Source of the DNA: Clostridium manihotivorum
Lineage (GTDB): Bacteria; Bacillota; Clostridia; Clostridiales; Clostridiaceae
Length of the DNA: 64,000 bases
Assembly (NCBI RefSeq): GCF_004015185.1
Contig: NZ_CP025746.1
Span: 682,001 to 746,000 of the forward strand
Direction of reading: 5' to 3'
In this document: piece by piece, positions 36,509-46,293 of the stretch
How the letters are laid out: every line of letters starts with the position of its first letter
Numbering within the stretch: the stretch's first letter is position 1
Notes under the pieces: model-generated
What the model was told of the DNA's origin: nothing
Databases searched by the model: none
Seen by the model: only the letters and a program-made list of their open reading frames with translations
Made by a program: the position numbers and the translations under genes

Positions 36509-36757
36509 CATCTATATCATAGTATATATAGATAAAATCAATATGAATGGTAGTATAGGGGGAATATATCTAAAACAAAGAATAAATCCATTTTAAGTCT
36601 CAGCAATTATAAATAAGTTAATTTGTAAGTTATGTAAGTAAGATATAAATTTTATTTTCATAGACATAATCCTCTCTATAAATAAAAATATTAATCTATC
36701 GAATATATCAAAAAAATTAGTCATATAGTTTATTATAAAAACATATAGGAGGATATT

Positions 36758-37048
36758 ATGGAGAATAAGAAGGAGCTAAAAGCTGAAGAAAGAAAAAGCA
36801 ACCTAACACTAGAAAACAGAAAAAGGGTTGTTTTAACAGGCGTTGTGGAAGTTCTCAACTTTGATGAAGAAAAGATATTGTTAAATACATGCTTAGGGAT
36901 GCTTACTGTAAAAGGTGAGGGACTTAAGATGAATAAGCTTGATGTACAAAATGGAGATGTAGTTATCGTAGGAAAGGTATCGGCTATGATTTATTCTGGT
37001 GAAGTAAAAAAAGAGAAAGAAAGTATCTTAAAAAAGATATTTAAATAG
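36758..37048 (+). CDS. yabP: Sporulation protein YabP
   Basis: YabP is a small protein of the mother cell needed for spore coat or cortex formation in Bacillus. The 96-residue sequence has the family pattern VVLTGVVEVLNFDEEKILLNTCLGMLTV-like core, read here in two hydrophobic strands around residues 24-50, and KGEGLKMNKLDV. AGGAGG lies 6 nt before the ATG. yabQ follows after 8 nt, forming the usual pair. No clear sigma-E promoter could be placed. Confidence 0.9.
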   Translation: MENKKELKAEERKSNLTLENRKRVVLTGVVEVLNFDEEKILLNTCLGMLTVKGEGLKMNKLDVQNGDVVIVGKVSAMIYSGEVKKEKESILKKIFK

Positions 37049-37056
37049 GTGATTCT

Positions 37057-37446
37057 ATGCTGCTTCCGTTAAAGATACAATTTGAGATAGTAATATTTAG
37101 CCTTATGGCAGGTTTAATAGCTGGTATACTTTTTGACTTTTACAGAATTGTAAGAGGATTCGGTGCTCCTAAATTCATAATTTTCATAGAAGATTTTTTG
37201 TTTTGGGTATTAAATGCAATAATAATATTTACGTTCCTTCTTTATGTAAATTATGCTTTCTTGGGAATGTATGTATACCTGTTTATAATAATAGGAGCAC
37301 TTATATATCTTAATTTATTTAGTGATAAATTAATGAAGATTGAAAGAAAAGCAGAGAGGGTTACTGGGAGAGGATTTAGAGTGATTTTTAAAAACTTACT
37401 CTATATTTTTAAAAGTATATTTTTAAGAAATAAAATCAATAAGTAA
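37057..37446 (+). CDS. yabQ: Sporulation membrane protein YabQ
   Basis: The 129-residue protein has about four membrane helices (about 8-30, 44-62, 66-88 and a shorter last one) and a basic C-terminus. The segment GILFDFYRIVRG is typical of YabQ. In Bacillus, YabQ localises to the outer forespore membrane and is needed for cortex formation. It is translated right after yabP, with a 8-nt gap, and the division gene follows after 56 nt. Confidence 0.88.
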   Translation: MLLPLKIQFEIVIFSLMAGLIAGILFDFYRIVRGFGAPKFIIFIEDFLFWVLNAIIIFTFLLYVNYAFLGMYVYLFIIIGALIYLNLFSDKLMKIERKAERVTGRGFRVIFKNLLYIFKSIFLRNKINK

Positions 37447-37502
37447 TTGGATAAAAAAATAACTTGAATAAAAAATGAATAGTCATTAAAATAGGAGTAT
37501 AA

Positions 37503-37841
37503 ATGAATTTTTTTGGAAATCAAAGGGGCTTGATTATGAGAAATAAATTTACTCTTAAAAATATAGCGATACTTTTAATTTTTTCAATATTTAGTTTTAG
37601 TTTCATAAGGCAAGAAGTTACTATGAGAAAGATTGATAAACAAGTAACTGAAAGACAAGTGGAATTAAATAAGGTGAAAGAAAAAAATGATCGATTAAAA
37701 GATCAAGTCAATATGTCAAAAACCGATGCTTATAGTGAGAAGATGGCTAGGGAAAAGTTAGGTATGATTAAACCTGGTGAAAAGAAGGTTATAACTAAAG
37801 ACGATAATACTGTAAGTAATGATTCAAGCTCCACAAAATAG
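37503..37841 (+). CDS. divIC: FtsB/DivIC-type septum formation initiator
   Basis: The protein has a short cytoplasmic N-terminus, one membrane helix (about 18-36) and an extracytoplasmic coiled coil (about 40-75, RKIDKQVTERQVELNKVKEK), followed by the family motif AREKLGMIKPGEK. FtsB/DivIC proteins form a complex with FtsL and FtsQ/DivIB at the division site. Two starts are plausible: the ATG at 37503 with AGGAG at 5 nt, and an ATG at 37536 with AAAGGGG at 7 nt. I keep the longer one. Position between yabQ and yabR supports the symbol. Confidence 0.85.
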   Translation: MNFFGNQRGLIMRNKFTLKNIAILLIFSIFSFSFIRQEVTMRKIDKQVTERQVELNKVKEKNDRLKDQVNMSKTDAYSEKMAREKLGMIKPGEKKVITKDDNTVSNDSSSTK

Positions 37842-37903
37842 GTTATTATACAAATAACATAAATTTTAATATTCAAATTATTTTAAGGAGGAACATTTTT
37901 AAC

Positions 37904-38308
37904 ATGACCTTAATGGCAGGAAACATTTTAGAAGGCACAGTGGTTAACATCACAAACTTTGGAGCATTCGTAGAGGTAGAAGGTAAGACTGGACTTGTAC
38001 ACATTTCAGAAGTGGCAGATTCGTTTGTAAAAGATATAAGGCTTCACCTAAAAGAGCAAGATAAGGTAAAGGTGAAAGTTATATCTGTAGATGATAATGG
38101 CAAGATAAGCCTTTCAATAAAGCAAGCAAATGTTCAAAAGAAATCAGTTAAACCTGTAGAGATTGACTGGAACTCAGAAAAGAAAAAGTCTTCTTCAAAT
38201 AATTTTGAAGATATAATGTCAAAGTTCCTTAAGGATAGTGAAGAGAAGATGGCAGATGTTAAGAAACATCAAGAGTTTAAATCAAAAGGCAGAAAGAACT
38301 TAGGTTAA
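37904..38308 (+). CDS. yabR: S1-domain RNA-binding protein YabR
   Basis: An S1 domain fills about residues 5-75 (GNILEGTVVNITNFGAFVEV, GLVHISEVA, KVKVISVDDNGKISLSIK). A basic/acidic low-complexity tail of 60 residues follows. S1 proteins of this type bind RNA or ribosomes; the precise role of YabR is unsettled. GGAGG lies about 12 nt before the ATG, a rather long spacer. It closes the yab cluster, with a strong terminator before the tRNA operon. Confidence 0.9.
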   Translation: MTLMAGNILEGTVVNITNFGAFVEVEGKTGLVHISEVADSFVKDIRLHLKEQDKVKVKVISVDDNGKISLSIKQANVQKKSVKPVEIDWNSEKKKSSSNNFEDIMSKFLKDSEEKMADVKKHQEFKSKGRKNLG

Positions 38309-38324
38309 TATAAAGTATTTAAAT

Positions 38325-38356
38325 AAAAAAATCGGATGAATACATCCGATTTTTAT
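38325..38356 (+). terminator. yabR terminator
   Basis: AAAATCGGATG and CATCCGATTTT pair around an AATA loop, followed by TTATT. Confidence 0.85.
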
Positions 38357-38477
38357 TATTTTTAGAGAATAATAAGATATAATATATGTTTATATTGCAA
38401 TCATAAGTGCTAAAACCGCCATTTTTAATGGTTTTAAGAATTTATGGAGTATATAAATAAAAAAATATAAAAAAGTG

Positions 38478-38506
38478 TTGACAGTATAGAGGTCATACCT
38501 TATAAT
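38478..38506 (+). promoter_or_regulatory. Consensus sigma-A promoter of the tRNA operon
   Basis: TTGACA (38478-38483), 17 bp, TATAAT (38501-38506). A perfect consensus, as expected for stable RNA. Confidence 0.92.
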
Positions 38507-38510
38507 AAAA

Positions 38511-38532
38511 CTTGTCGCTGAGAGGCGGCAAG
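38511..38532 (+). promoter_or_regulatory. UGAGAG-loop hairpin in the tRNA operon leader
   Basis: CTTGTCGC and GCGGCAAG form an 8-bp stem (one G-U) closed by TGAGAG, starting 5 nt after the -10 box, so at the very 5' end of the transcript. The same loop with a differently composed stem lies after the -10 box of the rRNA operon at 62892-62909. Confidence 0.65.
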
Positions 38533-38540
38533 ATAATTAT

Positions 38541-38629
38541 GCTGGAGTGGCGGAACTGGCAGACGCACAGGACTTAAAATCCTGCGGTGCTAAAACACCG
38601 TACCGGTTCGATTCCGGTCTTCAGCACCA
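38541..38629 (+). tRNA. tRNA-Leu (TAA), copy 1
   Basis: 89 nt with encoded CCA; acceptor GCTGGAG/CTTCAGC, anticodon loop CTTAAAA giving TAA, long class II variable arm TGCGGTGCTAAAACACCGT. Confidence 0.97.
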
Positions 38630-38641
38630 ATTATATAATAT

Positions 38642-38717
<76 letters not shown>

Positions 38718-38723
38718 TAACAT

Positions 38724-38800
38724 GGCGGAATAGCTCAGCTGGCTAGAGCATTCGGTTCATACCCGAAGGGTCGTAGGTTCAAGTCCTATTTCCGCTACCA
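38724..38800 (+). tRNA. Elongator tRNA-Met (CAT), copy 1
   Basis: 77 nt with CCA; acceptor GGCGGAA/TTCCGCT-type end, anticodon loop TTCATAC. It resembles Bacillus elongator tRNA-Met. A lysidine-type tRNA-Ile with CAT anticodon is less likely. Confidence 0.9.
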
Positions 38801-38813
38801 TTTTAATAAAAAC

Positions 38814-38902
38814 GCTGGAGTGGCGGAACTGGCAGACGCACAGGACTTAAAATCCTGCGGTGCTAAAACACCGTACCGGTTCGATTCCGGTCTTCAGCAC
38901 CA
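38814..38902 (+). tRNA. tRNA-Leu (TAA), copy 2
   Basis: Same 89-nt sequence as copy 1; starts 273 nt after it. Confidence 0.97.
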
Positions 38903-38912
38903 ATTATAATAT

Positions 38913-38988
<76 letters not shown>

Positions 38989-38994
38989 TAACAT

Positions 38995-39071
38995 GGCGGA
39001 ATAGCTCAGCTGGCTAGAGCATTCGGTTCATACCCGAAGGGTCGTAGGTTCAAGTCCTATTTCCGCTACCA
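38995..39071 (+). tRNA. Elongator tRNA-Met (CAT), copy 2
   Basis: Same 77-nt sequence as copy 1. Confidence 0.9.
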
Positions 39072-39090
39072 TTTCAATTGAAAATAACGC

Positions 39091-39179
39091 GCTGGAGTGG
39101 CGGAACTGGCAGACGCACAGGACTTAAAATCCTGCGGTGCTAAAACACCGTACCGGTTCGATTCCGGTCTTCAGCACCA
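39091..39179 (+). tRNA. tRNA-Leu (TAA), copy 3
   Basis: Third copy of the same tRNA; the array stops here, so the third cassette is incomplete. Confidence 0.97.
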
Positions 39180-39180
39180 A

Positions 39181-39213
39181 AAAGAATCCATATTATATAT
39201 GGATTCTTTTTTT
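39181..39213 (+). terminator. tRNA operon terminator
   Basis: AAAGAATCCATAT (39181-39193) and ATATGGATTCTTT (39197-39209) pair perfectly; a T-run follows. Confidence 0.9.
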
Positions 39214-39549
39214 GCTTTACAGGATACTTAGTGAAAAATAAAATATATTCGTCTATTAGGTTTTTCCTATATGCATTTTAAAAGTAGATGCTTAAAGGCT
39301 AATTCTAACAAGTATACGCATAAATTCTACAAGTGCTGATATATGCATAAAAAATATCTCTATAAAATAACAAAGACTATTTCGCAACGACAAATAAGGC
39401 CCTTTTTTAAGCCTCCGGATATTAGGATTAATAACTTAGTTTTATAATATACTTCCGAATCTATAAAGAAATACGTAAAAAGCTATGCAAATAATATAAA
39501 GAAATAAAGTGATAAATGTCCGAATAAAATTATAGATACTAAACACTAA
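39214..39549. other. Gene-free region upstream of spoIIE
   Basis: No gene is seen. Near 39262-39295 TTTTTCCTATATGCATTTT and AGATGC resemble a decayed copy of the structured repeat. ATGTCCGAA (39516-39524) loosely resembles a Spo0A box (TGTCGAA) with one extra base. Confidence 0.4.
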
Positions 39550-39582
39550 ATGACATATATTTCCATATTGCTTTGCTATAAT
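39550..39582 (+). promoter_or_regulatory. Candidate spoIIE promoter with 21-bp spacer
   Basis: ATGACA (39550-39555) and TATAAT (39577-39582) are 21 bp apart. The Bacillus spoIIE and spoIIG promoters use sigma-A with a similarly long spacer and need Spo0A~P. Confidence is moderate because the -35 is imperfect. Confidence 0.5.
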
Positions 39583-39617
39583 AAAACTACACTTTAGAGA
39601 AATAGGAGGGGTTACTA

Positions 39618-42014
39618 ATGCAATATGGAGTAGATGTCACTACATATAAGAGAGTGGGAGATAAAAGAAAAGATAAGAAAGAGATTAAGATAATGGGGTC
39701 TCCTTATAGGTTGTTATTTGATTTCTTTGGTGCTTTTCTAATAAGTAGAGTTACTATAAATGCAAGTGGAGCGGGTATAGATGGGTTAGCGCCCTTTGGT
39801 ATAGCTTTTATATTATCATTTCTAAACAGAGAAGAAAAAAAAGAAGGCATAATTGCTTCAGTTGGTGTTTTACTTGGGTATGCTACTCTCTTGGGCAGTG
39901 TGCCTAATGTTGGTATTTATATATTATCTGCAGCTATTGTATCTATATTTGTTAACATTCGATTTAATATAAAGGAGAGAACTAGCTTAATTATAAGCTT
40001 CTCTATATTACTATTATCAATGGTTATCTATAGAGCTTTTGCTCATAACATAGTTCTATGGATTAATCTTCTTACTTCAGCAGTACAATGTATTGTTGTT
40101 TATCCAATATATTATATTATAAAATATGCATTAACATGCTTAGATGATATAAAAACTAATCATTTTTTTACCAATGAAGAACTTATATCTATGGCGCTTC
40201 TTTTTTGCTTAATTGTTTCTGGAATAGGTAGCATAGCGTTAGCGGGAATTAGTTTAAGAAACATAATAGCATTGTTTTTTGTTATAGCAATAGCATTTGC
40301 TCTGGGAAGTTCTGTTGGTGCAGCGGCAGGCGTTACAATGGGAATAATAGTAGGTCTGTCTACCAATAATATGATAATTTATATAAGTGTATATAGCATA
40401 TGTGGATTGATTGTAGGTATTTTTAAAGATACTGGAAAGTGGTTTACTGTATTATCGTATATTGTTGTATACTTTGTTTTAGCTATGTATTCAAAAGGGT
40501 TGGATGATTTTAAAACCATAGAAGCTATAATAGTGGCATTAATATTTTGTATAGTTCCAGTTAGTATTTATAGTAAGATATCTTTAGAGTTGGATAATGA
40601 GAAGAAACAAGATACCTTAGGAGATTTACATTTTTATAAGGTAAAGGAGGAGTTCACTAACAGGTTAGTTGATTTTACAGATGTTTTATCAACCATAGCT
40701 GTTACATTGAACAATTTAATCGATAATGATAGGCTGCTACTAAAGAATAAGAGTAGTGCGCTTATAGAAAATTTAGGTGATAGGGTGTGTAGCTCCTGTG
40801 ATATGAGATATACATGCTGGAAGAGAGAGTTACATACTACTTATAATGCTTTTTCTGAATTGATAAGAAATAATCAAGAGGGTAGGTCTGACTTCCCATT
40901 AGAGCTTGATAAAAAGTGTATTAAAAAGTATGCTCTAGTTAAAAATACAGAGGAAATTGTTAATAACTATATTCAGGATGAAATGCTTAAAAGAAGACTA
41001 GGTGAAGGAAGAAAATTATTAGCTGGCCATATAAATAATATGGCTGTTACTATTGGTGAATTGGTTGAAGACTTTAGTAAGGATATAATAATATGCAATG
41101 ATGTTGAGAAAATTATAAAGAGAGCTTTAAATAAAGAAAATGTGAGATATGAGGATGTTCTATGCTACAATGACAAAAATGGCAGATTAAATATAAAGAT
41201 AACTATGGATAGCTGTGGCGGTAGCCAAATGTGTGTAAAGCACCTTTTGCCTATAATAAATAGATCTATAGGTAAAACTATGAGCATAGGTGGAGAGGGG
41301 TGTTCTATAGAACCAAAGACAAATAAGTGTTCTGTATATATAGAAGAAACACCTAAATATCACGTATCATCTTATGCAGCTATAGCTTGCAAGGATGGGG
41401 AAAAGTATACAGGAGATAGCTATAGCTACGGAAAAACTCAAGGTGGAAGCTATATGGTGCTAGTAAGTGATGGAATGGGGTCAGGACCAGAAGCTGGTGC
41501 TGAAAGTAAAGCGGCTGTAGAACTTATAGAAAAGTTTACACAGGTTGGATTTTCAGAGTTAACTGCTATAAATACAGTGAATTCTATAATGTCCATGAAG
41601 TTTACAGAGGATGAGAAGTTTGCAACGTTGGATCTTCAAAATGTAGATCTTTACTCAGGAAACGTCAAGTTTATGAAGGTAGGGGCTGTAGAGAGTTTTA
41701 TAAAGAGAGGAGATAAAGTTGAAGTCATCAAATCAAAAACCTTACCTTTTGGGATACTAGATACAACGGATGTTGATATTATAGAAAAGAAGGTATGTAA
41801 CGGAGATCTTATAGTTACAATAAGTGATGGAATACTTTATGGAAAAGATGGGGACGGAAGTTGTAAGTGGCTCACTGAGTTCTTATATACAACTAGTAAT
41901 AAAAATCCAAAAGAATTATCTATAGAGATATTAGATAAGGCTAAAGAGATAAGTGGACAAAGAATAAAGGATGATATGACTGTTGTTGTTTCGAAAGTAT
42001 ATGCTATTTACTAA
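39618..42014 (+). CDS. spoIIE: Stage II sporulation protein E (PP2C phosphatase)
   Basis: SpoIIE dephosphorylates SpoIIAA, which frees sigma-F in the forespore, and acts at the polar septum. The 798-residue protein has an N-terminal domain with about ten membrane helices (about 30-325), a central region with a Cys cluster (CSSCDMRYTCWKRE, about 395), and a C-terminal PP2C phosphatase domain (about 590-798) with SDGMGSGPEAGAESKAA and the metal-ligand DGILYG and DDMTVVV segments. GGAGGGG precedes the ATG. It stands alone after the tRNA array, as in many clostridia. Length fits the family. Confidence 0.95.
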   Translation: MQYGVDVTTYKRVGDKRKDKKEIKIMGSPYRLLFDFFGAFLISRVTINASGAGIDGLAPFGIAFILSFLNREEKKEGIIASVGVLLGYATLLGSVPNVGIYILSAAIVSIFVNIRFNIKERTSLIISFSILLLSMVIYRAFAHNIVLWINLLTSAVQCIVVYPIYYIIKYALTCLDDIKTNHFFTNEELISMALLFCLIVSGIGSIALAGISLRNIIALFFVIAIAFALGSSVGAAAGVTMGIIVGLSTNNMIIYISVYSICGLIVGIFKDTGKWFTVLSYIVVYFVLAMYSKGLDDFKTIEAIIVALIFCIVPVSIYSKISLELDNEKKQDTLGDLHFYKVKEEFTNRLVDFTDVLSTIAVTLNNLIDNDRLLLKNKSSALIENLGDRVCSSCDMRYTCWKRELHTTYNAFSELIRNNQEGRSDFPLELDKKCIKKYALVKNTEEIVNNYIQDEMLKRRLGEGRKLLAGHINNMAVTIGELVEDFSKDIIICNDVEKIIKRALNKENVRYEDVLCYNDKNGRLNIKITMDSCGGSQMCVKHLLPIINRSIGKTMSIGGEGCSIEPKTNKCSVYIEETPKYHVSSYAAIACKDGEKYTGDSYSYGKTQGGSYMVLVSDGMGSGPEAGAESKAAVELIEKFTQVGFSELTAINTVNSIMSMKFTEDEKFATLDLQNVDLYSGNVKFMKVGAVESFIKRGDKVEVIKSKTLPFGILDTTDVDIIEKKVCNGDLIVTISDGILYGKDGDGSCKWLTEFLYTTSNKNPKELSIEILDKAKEISGQRIKDDMTVVVSKVYAIY

Positions 42015-42047
42015 ATGATATATTTTTACAACTAAATAAAAATCTAA

Positions 42048-42086
42048 ACTATGAAGCTAACCAATTGGTTTCATAGTCCTTTTTAT
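42048..42086 (+). terminator. spoIIE terminator
   Basis: ACTATGAA (42048-42055) and TTCATAGT (42070-42077) with an inner AACC/GGTT pairing, followed by CCTTTTTATT. Confidence 0.7.
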
Positions 42087-42089
42087 TCT

Positions 42090-42269
42090 TTAGAAAATTA
42101 TATTTTAGATAAAGCTGTGAGTAACAATGTGTATATGGCTTAAATGCATATGTTGGAGAGAAAATAAAAAAGAGAAAATATGTCGCCTGCCAGAATTTCT
42201 TCACATACGTTCAGAAAAGGCAGATGCGCAAAAAAACTCACTGAAGAAAGTCGCTTCAGCGACTTTTTT
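42090..42269 (+). repeat. Structured intergenic repeat, copy 4
   Basis: The hairpin here reads CTGCC...ATTTCT...AGAAAAGGCAG, with TTTCT/AGAAA replacing the TTTCC/GGAAA of other copies. This is a compensatory change that keeps the pairing. ATGCGCAAAAAA and a CACTGAAG/CTTCAGCG stem with a long T-run follow. The rest of the gap to tilS (42270-42462) is AT-rich without a gene. Confidence 0.75.
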
Positions 42270-42462
42270 ATGTGAAAATTTAAATTGAAGTTATTAATTT
42301 CATATTTTATAAAATTTGAATGTGTAAGATGATGCTGTATGCACTTTAAGAATTGTATAAGAATTATAATTTAAGTTTTAATGAATTTGTATAAAATTTC
42401 TTAATAAGAGTTTAATGATATGTTATAATAAGTTATTAAAGTTGAATAGGAAGTGTTCTAAC

Positions 42463-43866
42463 TTGAATGATAAAGTTATAAATTTTATAATAGAGCATCA
42501 CATGATAAAAGAAGGCGATAGAGTATTAGTAGCGCTATCAGGAGGTCCGGATTCCGTTTGTCTACTACATATCTTATATAGTTTAAGGGATGAACTTAAT
42601 ATTTCTATAGGTGCTGCACATATTAACCATTTGTTGAGAGGAGAAGACTCCTTTGAGGATGAGAAATATGTTAAAAAGGTATGTAATGAACTTAATATTC
42701 CTTGCTATGTAAGGAGAGTACAAATCGAAGCTGTTGCCAAAGAAAAGGGGATATCTTCTGAGATGGCTGGTAGAGAAGCAAGATATGAGTTTTTTGATGA
42801 AATTGTAAAAAATGAAGGTTTTACAAAGGTAGCTATAGCTCATAATGCAAATGATCAAGCTGAGACTGTACTTATGAGAATGATGAGAGGAACAGGATTG
42901 GATGGCTTAGTAGGTATAAGGCCAGTGAGGGATGAAATATTTATAAGACCAATATTGTGTTTGACCAGAGAAGAGATAGAGAATTATTGTGAATATAATA
43001 AATTGGAGCCTAGAATTGATAGAACAAACCTCGAAAGTATATATTCTAGAAATAAGGTAAGACTTGAAATGATTCCTTTTATTAAAAGAAACTTTAATAG
43101 AGATATTATTGAATCCCTTAATAGACTAGCTTCTCTTGCTTCTATTGATAGCGATTATATAGATAAAAGTGCATTAGATATATATAGTGATTTTTGTATT
43201 GAAAAATCAGGAATGATTGTGATAAAGAAAGATGCATTTTTAGTTCATGAATCTTTACTTACAAGGGTTATAAGAAAAGCTATATTTTATGTTGCAAAAG
43301 CTACATATAATTATGAAATGAAACATATCTATGATATTATCGTATTACAAAGAGGAAGTACTGGTAAAAGTATAAATATTCCTAATAATGTAGTTGTAGA
43401 AAATTCTTATGGAGATATAATTATTACTATAAAACAAAATAACAATCATGATAATAAGGAATATGTTTTAGTAAAGAGGGAACTTAGTGTGAAAAACATA
43501 GAAACCTTCAGATTAGAAGGTTTATTATATGATGTTCAGATTGAAGTAAAGCAAAATAGTAAAAAAATAGATTTAAATAGTAGTGACTTAATCAAATATT
43601 TTGATTATGATAAGATAAAAGAGAGAATAATTATTAGAAGTAGAAAAAATGGAGATAAAATTAAACCCTTAGGTATGAATGGCACTAAAAAGATAAAAGA
43701 TATATTCATTGATAAAAAGATCCCTAATAACTTAAGAGACCATATACCTTTGGTTTGTTTTGATAGTGACATTGCATGGATTGTTGGGGTAAATATAAGT
43801 GATATATTTAAGGTTACCAATAATACAAAAAATATTTTGCAAATAAGTTTTAAGGAGAGGAAATAG
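42463..43866 (+). CDS. tilS: tRNA(Ile)-lysidine synthase
   Basis: TilS converts C34 of the CAT-anticodon tRNA-Ile to lysidine so that it reads AUA. The N-terminal ATP-pyrophosphatase domain has the P-loop SGGPDS (26-31), and the AHINHLLRG and AHNANDQAET segments follow. The C-terminal TilS domains (about 330-467) include RSRKNGDKIKPLG and KKIKDIFIDKKIP. An ATG 48 nt upstream is in frame but has no ribosome binding site. The TTG at 42463 follows AGGAAGTG and gives a 467-residue protein with a standard N-terminus. hpt starts 5 nt after its stop. Confidence 0.94.
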   Translation: MNDKVINFIIEHHMIKEGDRVLVALSGGPDSVCLLHILYSLRDELNISIGAAHINHLLRGEDSFEDEKYVKKVCNELNIPCYVRRVQIEAVAKEKGISSEMAGREARYEFFDEIVKNEGFTKVAIAHNANDQAETVLMRMMRGTGLDGLVGIRPVRDEIFIRPILCLTREEIENYCEYNKLEPRIDRTNLESIYSRNKVRLEMIPFIKRNFNRDIIESLNRLASLASIDSDYIDKSALDIYSDFCIEKSGMIVIKKDAFLVHESLLTRVIRKAIFYVAKATYNYEMKHIYDIIVLQRGSTGKSINIPNNVVVENSYGDIIITIKQNNNHDNKEYVLVKRELSVKNIETFRLEGLLYDVQIEVKQNSKKIDLNSSDLIKYFDYDKIKERIIIRSRKNGDKIKPLGMNGTKKIKDIFIDKKIPNNLRDHIPLVCFDSDIAWIVGVNISDIFKVTNNTKNILQISFKERK

Positions 43867-43871
43867 TTAAC

Positions 43872-44414
43872 ATGAAAGAAGACATAAAAGAAGTACTGTT
43901 TTCTGAAGAGGTAATAGTAGATAAGGTAAAACAGATGGGTGAAACGTTAAGTCGTAACTATAAAGGAAAGGATCTGCTTGTAGTTGGGGTCTTAAAAGGA
44001 TCCGTAATATTTGCTTCAGAATTGCTTAAGCACATTGATATACCTTGTGAGTTAGATTTTATAGCTGTATCTAGTTACGGAAATTCTACTCAAACATCTG
44101 GAGTTGTAAGAATATTGAAGGATCTTGATAATGATGTTGAAGGTAAGGATGTTATCATAGTTGAAGATATAGTAGATACAGGACTTACATTAAGTTATCT
44201 GTTAAAATACTTTGAAGACAGAAATGCAAACAGTATTGAGATAGTAACGTTACTTAATAAACCTGCAAGGAGAAAAACTAATATAGATGTAAAGTATTAT
44301 GGATTTGAGGTTCCTGATGAGTTTATTGTTGGTTACGGTATAGATTATGCTGAAAAGTATAGGAATCTGCCGTTTATAGCTTCTTTAAAAGAAGAAGTAT
44401 ACTCTAATAAGTAA
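43872..44414 (+). CDS. hpt: Hypoxanthine phosphoribosyltransferase
   Basis: Hpt salvages hypoxanthine (and guanine) with PRPP to IMP (GMP). The 180-residue protein has the PRPP-binding signature VIIVEDIVDTGLTLS (about 95-109), an early LLVVGVLKGSVIFASEL loop and the C-terminal FVVGYGIDYAEKYR-type segment (here FIVGYGIDYAEKYRNLP). The order tilS-hpt-ftsH is conserved in Firmicutes. The ribosome binding site GGAGAGGAAA overlaps the end of tilS, so the pair is coupled. Confidence 0.96.
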   Translation: MKEDIKEVLFSEEVIVDKVKQMGETLSRNYKGKDLLVVGVLKGSVIFASELLKHIDIPCELDFIAVSSYGNSTQTSGVVRILKDLDNDVEGKDVIIVEDIVDTGLTLSYLLKYFEDRNANSIEIVTLLNKPARRKTNIDVKYYGFEVPDEFIVGYGIDYAEKYRNLPFIASLKEEVYSNK

Positions 44415-44486
44415 ATTATCTATATTGTAATGAAAAAAATCATATGGTAAAATTTTATAGTAACTACTAAGAGAGGGGGGCCTGTG

Positions 44487-46289
44487 ATGAAAAAATTTTC
44501 TAGCTTAACGGCCTGGATTTTGATAATGGTAATGGTTGTAGTTGCTGCTGTCTTTTTAGCAAAAAGTGAAGAAGCAGGAAGTACAATACCTTATAGTGAA
44601 TTCCAACAAAAATGGATTAGTGATCAGGTTAAGAGTATACAAGTAAAGCAGGATAAAATGACTGTTGAGGGTACCTTAACGAATAATAAAAACTTTAATA
44701 CTATAGTTCCTGTTGAAACATTAAATATATTACTTGCAAATAATAATAAACCAAACGTAAAAGTTGCATTTGAGCTTCCTACTAACATATCTGTTTGGGT
44801 TCAGATAATACCAACAGTATTAATAATATTTTTATTAATAGCGTTTTTCTTTATATTTATGCAGCAATCACAAAGTGGAGGCGGAAGCCGAGGAGTTATG
44901 AATTTTGGTAAAAGTAGAGCTAAAATGGCAACTCCAGATAAGAAAAAAGTTACATTTAAAGATGTTGCAGGTGCTGATGAAGAGAAGGCTGAATTAGAGG
45001 AAATAGTAGATTTTCTAAAGCAACCTAAGAAGTATATAGAGATGGGCGCTAGAATTCCAAAAGGAGTTCTTTTGGTTGGACCTCCAGGAACAGGAAAAAC
45101 TCTTCTTGCCAAAGCTATAGCAGGTGAAGCAGGAGTTCCTTTCTTTAGTATTTCTGGTTCTGACTTTGTAGAAATGTTTGTCGGAGTAGGTGCTTCAAGA
45201 GTAAGAGATTTATTTGAGCAGGCAAAGAAGAATCCTTCATGTATCGTATTTATAGATGAAATAGATGCAGTTGGTAGGCAAAGAGGTGCTGGCTTAGGTG
45301 GCGGTCATGATGAGAGAGAACAAACTCTTAATCAGCTACTTGTAGAGATGGATGGATTTGGTGCTAACGAAGGTATCATAATGATAGCTGCTACTAATAG
45401 ACCAGATATTCTTGATCCAGCATTATTAAGACCAGGAAGATTTGATAGACAGATAGTTGTTGGAGCTCCTGATGTTAAAGGTAGAGAAGAGATACTTAAA
45501 GTTCATACAAGAAATAAACCTCTATCAGATGATATTGATTTAAATGTGTTAGCAAAAAGAACACCAGGTTTCACTGGAGCTGATATTGAAAATCTAACAA
45601 ATGAAGCTGCACTTTTGTCTGTTCGTAGAAGTAAGAAGATTATTGGAATGGATGAAATGGAAGAAGCTATAACTAGAGTAATAGCTGGACCTGAAAAGAA
45701 GAGCAGAGTTATTAGTGAGCATGATAGAAAGTTAACTGCCTATCATGAAGCGGGCCACGCAGTTGTAGCTAAGTTGTTACCAAATGCCGACCCTGTTCAT
45801 CAAATAAGTATAATACCAAGAGGTATGGCAGGTGGTTACACTATGCACTTACCAACAGAAGATAGGAGCTATACATCTAAGTCAAGATTGAAGGATGAGA
45901 TGGTAGGGCTTTTAGGTGGAAGAGTAGCTGAAAAGCTAATCATGGGTGATATAAGTACCGGTGCTAAAAATGATATAGATAGAGCTAGTAATATAGCTAG
46001 AAGCATGGTAATGGAATATGGAATGAGTGATGAAGTTGGACCAATTTCTTTTGGTACAGATCATAATGAAGTTTTCTTAGGAAGAGATATAGGAAGAAGC
46101 AGAAACTTTAGTGAAGAAATTGGCTCTAAGATTGATAAGGAAATAAAACATCTTATTGATGAGGCTTATAATAAAGCTGAGTCATTACTTTCTGAGTATA
46201 TTAGTAAATTGCATGCTGTGGCTCAAGCCCTTCTTGAAAAAGAGAAGCTTGAAGCTGAGGAGTTTGAAGAAATATTTAATAATGCATAA
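44487..46289 (+). CDS. ftsH: ATP-dependent zinc metalloprotease FtsH
   Basis: FtsH is a membrane-bound hexameric AAA+ protease that degrades damaged membrane proteins and regulators. The 600-residue protein has TM1 (about 8-26), an extracytoplasmic loop, TM2 (about 105-126), an AAA domain with Walker A GPPGTGKT (198-205), FIDEIDAVG and the RPGRFDRQI second region of homology. A peptidase domain with zinc-binding HEAGH (420-424) follows. A GTG three bases upstream is in frame; the ATG at 44487 behind a run of seven G residues is preferred. A clean terminator follows. Confidence 0.97.
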   Translation: MKKFSSLTAWILIMVMVVVAAVFLAKSEEAGSTIPYSEFQQKWISDQVKSIQVKQDKMTVEGTLTNNKNFNTIVPVETLNILLANNNKPNVKVAFELPTNISVWVQIIPTVLIIFLLIAFFFIFMQQSQSGGGSRGVMNFGKSRAKMATPDKKKVTFKDVAGADEEKAELEEIVDFLKQPKKYIEMGARIPKGVLLVGPPGTGKTLLAKAIAGEAGVPFFSISGSDFVEMFVGVGASRVRDLFEQAKKNPSCIVFIDEIDAVGRQRGAGLGGGHDEREQTLNQLLVEMDGFGANEGIIMIAATNRPDILDPALLRPGRFDRQIVVGAPDVKGREEILKVHTRNKPLSDDIDLNVLAKRTPGFTGADIENLTNEAALLSVRRSKKIIGMDEMEEAITRVIAGPEKKSRVISEHDRKLTAYHEAGHAVVAKLLPNADPVHQISIIPRGMAGGYTMHLPTEDRSYTSKSRLKDEMVGLLGGRVAEKLIMGDISTGAKNDIDRASNIARSMVMEYGMSDEVGPISFGTDHNEVFLGRDIGRSRNFSEEIGSKIDKEIKHLIDEAYNKAESLLSEYISKLHAVAQALLEKEKLEAEEFEEIFNNA

Positions 46290-46293
46290 TATT

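Noticed and set aside
36690..36757. Sigma-E-like promoter TCATATA...CATATAGG before yabP
   Set aside because: The putative -10 overlaps the ribosome binding site, so the transcript would start almost at the ATG.
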